DNA from: Musa acuminata AAA Group
Lineage: Eukaryota; Streptophyta; Magnoliopsida; Zingiberales; Musaceae
NCBI RefSeq assembly: GCF_036884655.1
Contig: NC_088347.1
Location: 10,222,001-10,286,000 of the forward strand
Reading direction: 5' to 3'
Length of the DNA: 64,000 nucleotides
The notes beneath the pieces are model-generated. The model made no database searches. It was not told where the DNA came from and saw nothing but the letters and a program-made list of their open reading frames with translations. This document shows, one piece after another, positions 56,379 through 64,000 of this stretch. The translations under genes and the position numbers were made by a program. The stretch's first letter is position 1, and each line of letters opens with the position of its first letter.

Positions 56379-57494
56379 ATGGGATCTAGAAGATCCTCAA
56401 GGGACAAGGGAAAGAGGAGAGTAGTAGAAGAATTTGATCTCACTCTTTTTGATTCCAAAAACCATGCTGAAAAATTTCTCTCCTTCGAACTAAGAAGCAT
56501 CAATAAAGGAAAATACGTAGATCTGAATGAACTAAGAGATGTAGAGACTATCCATTGGTTTGCAAACCTTAATCTACTTCCCATTTTGCAGATCAACGAA
56601 CCCATTTATCCTAGACTAGTTAGATTGTTTTATAACAACATGCAAAAAGATGATGAAGAAAGGATATCAACCTATCTCTTAGGACAACACATTTCAATCA
56701 CTGATAGATTCATTTGTGATATGATAGGTATTCCCATGAAAAGCATAGGACTTTACTTCAAAGGATCATGGGATGAAAAAACTATTGAAACATCCTACAT
56801 TGAAGCCTTAGGAACAATCCTTGCCAATCCTAACGTAGAATCTATTCCTAAAAGTTGTGAACATCTAATGCCCTTTAACACTAAGATACTTCATCATATC
56901 ATGACTAGTATAATTCTTCCTAAGCAATACCATCATGATGAAGTGAGTCAATTGGAATTAGGAATTATGTATCTAATTATGAAAGAACGTGACATTTGTC
57001 TTGGCTATCTGATCCAACAAAACATGTTGGAATTATCTACGAAAGATATGATGCTCCCATATGGTGGAATTATTACTAGAATAATGAAAGCTTACGACAT
57101 TCAAATACCACCAGAAGAAGAAGTAATTAAATCAGATAGATACAGCATAATAAACAAAAATCTACTTCATCGACTGAGATGTCACTATAGAAACGGTAAC
57201 TGGGTTAGAATGCCTAGAAGAACTGATCCCCCTCAGCTTGAACCTGAACCAGAGCCGGAAACCCCAGTCTTTAGAAGTACCCACTCTCCTCCGATCTGTC
57301 CCTTTGAGGAAACACATCCGGTTGAGCAAACTCACACATCATCCATCGAAGATATCGGGATTCGGATGGACCGATTTGAGCAACGACAAGAACGGCTTGA
57401 ACGTCGACAAGATCAAATCCTAACCGAGCTACAACAAATCCATCAACAATTTGACTCTTTATTTAGGCACTTTAATCTTCCACCTCATGAATAA
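56379..57494 (+). CDS. E2 second ORF: putative plant transposon protein / env-like domain protein
   Basis: 371 residues, uninterrupted. A short basic start (RRSSRDKGKRR) could be a nuclear signal. The core (about 20-285) includes WFANLNLLPILQINEPIYPRLVRLFY, TYLLGQHISITDRFICDMIGIP and LELGIMYLIMKERDICLG. This pattern resembles the domain Pfam calls a putative plant transposon protein (Transposase_32), often annotated near env-like retroelement ORFs; recalled, not searched. A Pro/Glu linker (about 285-325) leads to a C-terminal coiled coil rich in R, Q and E (about 330-366). There is no signal peptide or clear membrane span, so it is not a classical envelope. It sits between gag and the 3' LTR, where Sireviruses carry env-like ORFs. 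Function unknown. Confidence 0.8.
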   Translation: MGSRRSSRDKGKRRVVEEFDLTLFDSKNHAEKFLSFELRSINKGKYVDLNELRDVETIHWFANLNLLPILQINEPIYPRLVRLFYNNMQKDDEERISTYLLGQHISITDRFICDMIGIPMKSIGLYFKGSWDEKTIETSYIEALGTILANPNVESIPKSCEHLMPFNTKILHHIMTSIILPKQYHHDEVSQLELGIMYLIMKERDICLGYLIQQNMLELSTKDMMLPYGGIITRIMKAYDIQIPPEEEVIKSDRYSIINKNLLHRLRCHYRNGNWVRMPRRTDPPQLEPEPEPETPVFRSTHSPPICPFEETHPVEQTHTSSIEDIGIRMDRFEQRQERLERRQDQILTELQQIHQQFDSLFRHFNLPPHE

Positions 57495-58692
57495 GCTTGT
57501 ATAAACATCTGATGTTTTTGATATGACATGTTGTAAACTCCTTATGTTATTCATGAAGGACTTTGTCTTTATGGTTACCTGATATGCTGTACATATGTTA
57601 CCCTGATATGGTTATCTTTATCTGTGTAAGCATATTTGCAAACATCTCTTGTTGTTTATCTCGTCTTTTTTACTGAAACTAAAAAGGTTTAAAAGCCTAT
57701 GCCTTGAAAATATGAAGCAACATACCAATGTAAGTTGATAAGTCAGCAGCATGACATTGATATGGTAGCTATTGCTAATATGTTTGCTATCAAGCCATGT
57801 ATCAAACAAAAATTTGCATCATACGAGCTGATATCTTACCATGTGATGCAATGCTACACTTGCTGAAATAAAAATCCTGCTATGCAATATGATATAATGC
57901 TGCACTTAAAATAATTGTGTTACTACATCAAAATTATTCGGATGTTATTACTATTACATGCCTTGACAACGCTTGATCAAATAACATGTTGCAAATTATG
58001 TGACAAATATTTTTAACCAAATGCATGTAAGAAGTTCATTTTTCGGGTTGTATGCTAAAAGTGGGATGTTCCCGTACACTCTTATGAAAACTCCTTGGAA
58101 AATGACTTTCCTCCGTCAAGCAAAAACAATTAAATGATATTTGTGTCATGACTTCCTTTTTATGCTTGATAATGCTATCATGCTTTTTGTTGATGACAAA
58201 GGGGGAGAAAAATATGAATTGATAAACACTATGTCATAGCTGAACTGCCATAATCATATCTATGTCATAGTTGCAAATACTTGAGTAATGCTATAAAAAA
58301 TGTTATGCCATCCTTGCATCACCAAGAGATATGTGAACATGTAGTTTGCATCATGTCTTGATTTGATATTGTAAAGAAAATGCAAACTTACTAGAATATC
58401 TCAAATGTGAGCATCATGTAAAAAGTCCTTCGTTGCTTTATATGATTACATGATGAATGGTTACAAACACAATCATACAAACTTGATGATGTATGTCATG
58501 GCTTGACATAATTCTTGAAGAGATACATCATGATAGGCATCATGATGGGAGCATTGATAAGTTTAACTGATCTAACTTATCAATACGTCACTTGAATTCT
58601 TAGGTCTTGAATTCAAGGTTGACTTATCTCAACTATGGCATATAGATAGGGGGAGTTAAGGACAACTCCTTTATCAATTGATTGTCATCATC
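57495..58692 (+). other. E2 3' noncoding region with repeated polypurine tracts
   Basis: AT-rich, without ORFs of note. AAAGGGGGAGA is at 58198-58208 in gttgatgacaaagggggaga, an agggggag tract at 58648-58655, and the terminal tract follows. Several of these phrases match E1. Confidence 0.8.
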
Positions 58693-58706
58693 AAAAAGGG
58701 GGAGAT
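58693..58706 (+). other. Terminal polypurine tract, E2
   Basis: aaaaagggggagat immediately before the 3' LTR TG at 58707; identical to the E1 tract. Confidence 0.9.
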
Positions 58707-60951
58707 TGTTGAATCTCGGATTTTGATGATGAAATCAATTGTCATTTGTTATCTAATCTATGTGTTGAGATAAGTGTGCAGGATTAACTACGATGAGAGT
58801 AAGACAAGCAGCAGGAGTTGCGCCGGAGTCAAGATCAGGATCACGTTGGGAGTTCGAGAGTTCGACGGAAGTTCGGACGGTCGTCGGAGGTTCAGAGAGA
58901 ACAGATCCGAGAAGTCCAGAAGCTTGCCAAGCGAAGCTCGTCGGAACTCGCCAAGTGGATCGTCGCAAAGTCCAGGAGTATGCCGGATGTCCGCAGAAGG
59001 ATCACCGAAGGTTGTCGGTTGATCGTCGGAAGTTGGCCGGAAACTCGCCGGAAGAAGCGATTGACGCATCGGAGCAAAGCTGCAGAAGTTGTCTTAGAGA
59101 TATTCGTAGTTAGCACGATGATTAAGCATGAAAATGGGAGGTGATCCCATTAGCTTAATCTTGGGGCAATTGGGTCCCTGAAAAGATTCAAAGTGGGTCG
59201 AATGGAGTGAGCCATTCGGACCCTGATTGCACCAGGAGGTGCAACCGCCCCAGCCAGGAGGTGCAACCGCCTGGGCTGTGGGGTTGAGAGGTGCAACCGC
59301 CCCAGCCAGGAGGTGCAACCGCCAGGGTTGCAAGGCTGGGAGGTGCAACCGCTCCAGCCAAGAGGTTGCACCGCCAGAGCTCAAGTTCCGAGCTCTGCCA
59401 GGCGATGCAACCACCGAGCTCAGTCTTCGAGCTCTGGCAGAGTGGTGCATCAGCCTGAGCTCAGTCTCGAGCTTTGCCAGGTGATGCATTCACCAAGCTC
59501 AGTCTTCGAGCTCTGGCAGAATGGTGCATCAGCTTGAGCTCAGTTTGGAGCTCTGCCAAGTGATGCAACCACCAAGCTCAGATTTCGAGCTCTGCCAGGT
59601 GATGCAACCACCAAGCTCAGTCTTCAAGCTCTGCCAGGTGATGCAACCATCGAGCTCAGTCTTCGAGCTCTGGCAGAGAGAAGCAATCGGCAGAGCTCAG
59701 TCTTCGAGCTCTGCCAGGCGGTGCCACCTCTCCAGTCGAGAGGTGCAACCGCCTGATCCCAGAATTCTGGGATTTGATCGATTTGATCGTTTTGAGCTCG
59801 AATTTTGAATTGGGTTGTGGCCTATAAATACCCCACCCATTCAGCACTGAAAAGATACAGACCTATACCAAAATCGTGATCTTTTCTGTGATTCTAAAGA
59901 GCTCAAAAGTGTTGTAAATCCTTTAAGTCTCCTCCTTCTGTTCTTCAAGTTTTCAATTGTAAAAGTGAGGAGAGAAAGGTCTGTAAAGGTTGTCTCCTAA
60001 GCCTGTCAAAAGGAGAGAAATTGTAAGAGGGAAGTTTGGCCTTCGCCCATTGAAGGAAGGCACCTAGTTGACGTCGGCAACCTCATCGGTGGAGGAAGCC
60101 AAAAGTGGAGTAGGTCAAGGCTGACCGAACCACTCTAAATCTCTGGTTTGCGTTTAATTTCGAGTACTTTATCATTACTGCAAACCTCCCTCATCACTAC
60201 TGCTCTCTGTGCTTTCGCGAACAAGTTCTAAGAGCTGTTCTTCCAAATCTGCATTCAGACGTAACTTCGTATTTTCATACATTACAGTTTACATTTACGT
60301 TTGATTCTGCAGAACTGTTTTCCGCGTTTTTACGAACGAGCTTCCTTGCAGTTTACGCTTACATTTTAATCCTATTGATAACTGCAATCTGTCCTCTACG
60401 ATTTTACGAACGAGTTTCATCATTTAGACGTAAAACTGCATTCAGACGTAAATCAGCTTTCCTCGCTCAATCGTCAGATTTCAGTTCACGTTTACGTCTT
60501 GATTTCAACTGCATACTGCCTTCTGCAAGTATATAAATGAGTTTCAAAGTTTAGACGTAAATCTGCGTTTAGACGTAAAACTACGTTTAGACGTAAATCT
60601 GCGTTTAGACGTAAATCTGCGTTTAGACGTAAAACTGCGTTTAGACGCAAAACTGCGTTTAGACGTAAAACTGCGTTTAGACGTAAATCTGCGTTTAGAC
60701 GTAAATCTGCGTTTAGACGTAAATTTGCATTTGGACATAAATCTGAGTTTAGACGCAAAACTGCGCTTAGACGCAAAACTGCGCTTGAACGCAATCTGCG
60801 CTTAGACGCAAACTGCACCTAGATACAAACTGCGAATTTGCTTTTGCATCACAATAGTTTTTGAACGAACGCAGCTTTTGGTTTTTAAATTATTATAAGA
60901 TTTCCGCTGCACTAATTCACCCCCCCCCTCTTAGTGCTCCCGATCCTAACA
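58707..60951 (+). repeat. E2 3' LTR (2245 bp)
   Basis: Same length as the 5' LTR. Differences seen: g/t near 59817, c/t near 60538 and g/a near 60735. Followed by ctctt at 60952-60956. Confidence 0.95.
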
Positions 60952-61555
60952 CTCTTCAGATATACTTATTTGGCCTCATGACAATGGCAAATTTAGTGCC
61001 ACATCCGCATGGAATCAAATTAGGCAAAGAAATAACAAGTGGGTCCCAAGCAGTTGGACATGGGATCGACCGGGATCACAAAGACACTCCTTATGTATAT
61101 GGCAGGCCCTTCTCAATAAACTACCTACAATAGACAATATGAAAAGAAAAGGTATCTATCATGTTAACCGATGCTCCCTTTGTTTGCAACAAGAGGAAAT
61201 TGTTGACCATCTCTATTTTGCTTGTGATTATACAAAATGGATATGAAAGGAGATTCTCCAACGATTTGAACTCAATAGACTGCCGCAACCAAACTTGCAC
61301 AAAGAACTAGGCGACCTCAATCAATGTTTCTCAAGAAAAGGGCCTCTCACACAACTAGCAAATGTTACTTTCAGAAGCGCTATTTGGTGGATGTGGAAAG
61401 AGAGATGTAATAAAATATTTGAATGTCAACACACAAACAATGCTCAGCTATTGAAAGAGATTATTAGAGACTCAAGAACCTGTATGGAGCAAGATTTCAA
61501 AGTGGAGCACTTTACCCAAAGAGAAAAAGATATTTTTATCAAATTTAATTGCTAA
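60952..61555 (+). pseudogene. LINE ORF2 tail after E2 (zf-RVT and C-terminus)
   Basis: Resumes the zf-RVT region interrupted at 51735 (ILIWPHDNGKFSATSAWN in another frame, then CSLCLQQEEIVDHLYFAC). TGG becomes TGA near 61243. The terminal piece 61295-61555 ends early at FIKFNC because a few bases of the usual FNFAIS end are missing. Confidence 0.85.
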
Positions 61556-62747
61556 AGATCTTGGGAATGATGCCAAATTATGTACCCATTGGTAGTTTGA
61601 TATATCTGGATAAACATTTTCTATGTTGATTATAATTATGAGTTATAGTCTACAGCATGTGTAGTCATAACTATCGCATTCGCACTCTATGAGTTACATG
61701 GCTTTGTCTATGACTTGTATTGATAAAGCTATTTGTAGAAACTTTACACATAATCAATTTACTTTTACTTACTAAAAAAAATTCATCTCTCTAAGAATAT
61801 GCCCTGAAGAGAAAAAGTGTTGGCAAGCTTTAATCACATCAGTACCAATAATAGACCATGTAATTTGATAAAATTCAGCAGGAAATCCATCTGGACTAAG
61901 GCTTTTGTTCTTTGGTGACTTAAAGACAACTCTTACTATTTCATCATTTGTAATTGGGGCATTGAGGATAGAAATGGCACTCGAATCAAGCTTTCTAGTT
62001 GGCTCCACATGAATATTATTAGGTTGCCCCTCTTGGTTGAGTAAAGAATAAAAAAATTGCTCAGTGTATGCTTTAACCTCATCTAAATTCTCAATAAGAT
62101 TGTTATCTTTGTCTCTGCATTTCCTGATGCAATTAACGACTCTTCGAGCAGCAATGGAAGCATAAAAAAACTTAGTATTAGAATCCCCTAAAGTAAGCTA
62201 ATGCTGTCGAGACTTCTATTTTGCAAAACTTTCCTCTTGCTTTAAGGCTTACATGAAGTTATTTCTAGCTTCTGTCTCTTTTTCGATAAGATTCTCATCA
62301 TGGGGCTGAAGTTGCAGCTCATGTTGCATTGGTATTAGTTTTTTTTTTGGTAAGTTCATTACTAATAGCAATGCAAGGGGGGCATTGCTATTAGTTCCTT
62401 TCTGCAAAATTGAACTCGGGTGGTAATATTTTGTATTTGTATTCCACTCCTTAAATGCTGCTTTGCAGGCTTTGAGTTTTTGACATAAGATGTAAGGGGG
62501 GGATCCATGCACATTAACATTCCAAGCTGATCTAATAACATCAAGGAACTGAGGATGAGTACTCCACATGTTAAAGAATCTAAACAGTTTCTTGCCTTTT
62601 GGTATTGCTATATCTGCGTGTATGTACATTAAAGAATGATCAGAAAACAATGGAGTATCATACTTAAGAAATGAATCAGGGTAAACTATTAACCATTCTT
62701 GATTAATCAGACATCTATCGAGTCGAGCCATTATGTTTCTGTTAGCA

Positions 62748-62990
62748 TAACATTTCGGGAGAAATAGGATTAGGGAGACACCAGGTACCGTTAGCAATGA
62801 ACTCGGAAACCTACCAATCTTTGGGAGCCCCAAGATCTTTTCGTATTCTGTCGCCATATAATTGAAATATACTCTTCAGATATAATTGAAATATATCTGA
62901 AGAGTTGTTCCTGATTGGAATTGCTATGATAGTCGGCCAAAGTGATAACTTTTCGGGAGAAATAGGATTAGGGAGACACTAGGTACCGTT
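62748..62990 (-). mobile_element. Two short inverted LINE pieces
   Basis: 62748-62878 and 62879-62990 are both minus-strand copies of the region just upstream of and in the zf-RVT module, overlapping in content (both cover gaaaagttatc/gaaatgttat to ggtacc). A 15-bp word tataattgaaatata is at both joins. They precede a plus LINE that begins in the same region. Confidence 0.8.
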
Positions 62991-63823
62991 ATCACTTTGG
63001 CCGACTATTATAGCTATTCCAATCAGGAACAACTCTTCAGATATACTTATTTGGCCTCATGACAATGACAAATTTAGTGCCACATCCGCATGGAATCAAA
63101 TTAGGCAAAGAAATAACAAGTGGGTCCCAAGCAGTTGGACATGGGATCGACCGGGATCACAAAGACACTCCTTATGTACATGGCAGACCCTTCTCAATAA
63201 ACTACCTATAATAGACAATATGAAAAGAAGAGGTGTCTATCATGTTAACCGATGCTCCCTTTGTTTGCAACAAGAAGAAACTGTTGACCACCTCTATTTT
63301 GCTTGTGATTATACAAAATGGATATGGAAAGAGATTCTCCAGCGATTTGAACTCAATAGACTGCCGCAACCAAACTTGCACCAAGAACTAGGCGACCTCA
63401 TGCAATGTTTCTCAAGAAAAGAGCCTCTTACACAACTGGCAAAAGTTACTTTCAGATGCGCTATTTGGTGGATCTGGAAGGAGAGATGTAATAGAAACTT
63501 TGAAGGTCAACACACAAACAATGCTCAGCTCTTGAAAGAGATTATTAGAGACTTAAGATCCTATTTGGAGCATGATCTCAAAACCGAGCACTTCACCCAA
63601 AGAGAAAAAGATATTTTTATCAAATTTAATTTTGCTATTGGCTAAAGATCTTGGGAATGATGCCAAATAATGTACCCACAGGTAGTTATAGTCTACAGCA
63701 TGTGTAGTCATAACTATCGCATTCGCACTCTATGAGTTACTTGACTTTGTCTATGACTTGTATAGATAAAGCTATTTGTAGAAACTTTACACATAATCAA
63801 TTTACTTTTACTTACCAAAAAAA
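62991..63823 (+). mobile_element. LINE 3' fragment
   Basis: Starts at atcactttggccgac in the zf-RVT region and ends in poly(A) (63815-63823). ORF 63220-63645 (141 aa) is an open C-terminus with the zf-RVT cysteines (CSLCLQQEETVDHLYFAC) and the terminal FIKFNFAIG. With the inverted pieces at its 5' side it looks like a 5'-inverted insertion in a gypsy gag. Confidence 0.88.
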
Positions 63824-63827
63824 AAGA

Positions 63828-64000
63828 AAATACTTAAAATGTCATAGTTTTGGGCATATTGCTTCGGATTGTCCAAATAGGAGGATTGTAACTTTGGTTG
63901 AAGATCATAGTGATGGAGGCGAAGATGAAGCTGACGACGAACCAAAATACGATGATGATGAGGAAGAGATTACTTATGCTGATCATGGTTTGTCTATTGT
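63828..64000 (+). pseudogene. Gypsy gag zinc knuckle region, runs off the window
   Basis: Open to the window end: KCHSFGHIASDCPNRRI, then an acidic Asp/Glu-rich stretch. The spacing fits a CCHC knuckle whose first Cys is Tyr here (YLKC...H...C), either mutated or altered at the LINE junction. GHIASDCPN is typical of plant gypsy Gag. Different from the gypsy A type at 3081-3568. Confidence 0.8.

Larger units (their letters stand above)
51736..60951 (+). mobile_element. E2: complete non-autonomous Sirevirus-like element with gag and a second ORF
   Basis: 9216 bp: LTRs 51736-53980 and 58707-60951 (2245 bp each, about three differences by eye), primer-binding site 53983-53994, intact gag, a second intact ORF near the 3' end, and polypurine tract 58693-58706. 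The target duplication ctctt is at 51731-51735 and 60952-60956. No protease, integrase, RT or RNase H. LTR ends, U5 array and PPT match E1; U3 is about 330 bp shorter and the minisatellite has fewer units. The youngest insertion in the window by LTR identity. Confidence 0.95.
47863..61779 (+). mobile_element. LINE, plus, in a minus LINE; split by E2
   Basis: Pieces 47863-51735 and 60952-61779. It is 5'-truncated in ORF1 about 30 bp downstream of the break in the 40735 copy, and ends in poly(A) at 61774-61780. The duplication aattcatct is at 47854-47862 and 61780-61788. E2 entered between aacaactctt and cagatata codons of the zf-RVT region. Confidence 0.93.
46854..62757 (-). mobile_element. 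LINE fragment, minus, split by a plus LINE
   Basis: Pieces 61780-62757 (endonuclease C-terminus to linker) and 46854-47862 (RT to thumb) are consecutive on the minus strand. No 3' UTR or poly(A) is present at 46854, so the 3' end was lost. RT pieces 47860-47495 are open; later parts have many stops. The endonuclease keeps SDH (complement of 62636-62644), unlike the two plus copies. A stop replaces a codon in the QHWLTLGD region near 62202. Confidence 0.85.

Noticed and set aside
56379..57494. Second ORF as a host gene
   Set aside because: It lies inside E2 between gag and the 3' LTR, without pol on either side; element-encoded is simpler, though capture from a host gene cannot be excluded.
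62749..62857. N-terminal extension of the minus ORF 62857-62249
   Set aside because: It reads inverted zf-RVT-region sequence out of frame and fuses by chance to endonuclease codons.
1..64000. Integrated pararetrovirus or other virus
   Set aside because: All RT regions have LTR-retrotransposon or LINE gene order; no movement-protein or coat-protein motif is visible.

Overview
This window looks like nuclear DNA from a flowering plant. It is almost entirely a nest of retrotransposons, most of them decayed, and I see no host gene, tRNA or rRNA gene. The evidence is plant-type LTR elements whose primer-binding sites match initiator tRNA-Met (TGGTATCAGAGC), a plant L1-type LINE family present at least 13 times, Ty1/copia and Ty3/gypsy polyproteins, and a TRIM-like miniature element. 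A monocot (possibly a banana/ginger relative) is a weak guess only.

Layout. 1-3568: a gypsy gag scrap, then a decayed minus-strand Ty3/gypsy element (LTR, integrase/chromodomain scraps, RNase H, broken RT, protease, gag zinc finger) invaded by a LINE. 3569-6808: LINE pieces, including a probable inversion. 6491-21601: an old plus-strand copia element (copia A, Sirevirus-like) cut by two LINEs and by a complete young LTR element, E1 (7210-15951, TSD attgg, LTRs 2678 bp). 21602-33027: two minus-strand LTR fragments of the same lineage flanking a TRIM-like element, which is itself interrupted by a nearly complete copia element on the minus strand (copia B, 22938-31465, TSD caaaa). 33028-37467: gypsy LTR scraps, copia-B-like LTR scraps and LINEs nested in LINEs. 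37468-40103: a GC-rich imperfect palindrome joining two divergent gypsy 5' ends. 40104-45940: a plus LINE (4.76 kb, nearly full length) inside a minus LINE inside gypsy gag, all with visible target duplications. 45941-46853: the rest of that gag, then an LTR end with a duplicated primer-binding site. 46854-62757: a minus LINE split by a plus LINE, which is split by a second complete young LTR element, E2 (51736-60951, TSD ctctt, LTRs 2245 bp). 62748-64000: LINE rearrangements and a gypsy gag running off the end.

Biology. E1 and E2 share LTR ends, U5 arrays, gag ancestry and repeated AAAGGGGGAGA tracts before the 3' LTR, which is a Sirevirus hallmark. Neither encodes protease, integrase, RT or RNase H. 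E2 has an intact 527-aa Gag and a separate intact 371-aa ORF near the 3' LTR. E1 has only a damaged Gag without its zinc knuckle. Yet their LTR pairs differ at only about 3 (E2) and about 13 (E1) positions by eye, so both moved recently and presumably in trans. The E2-type element (Gag plus a 3' ORF, no pol) is the most interesting object here.
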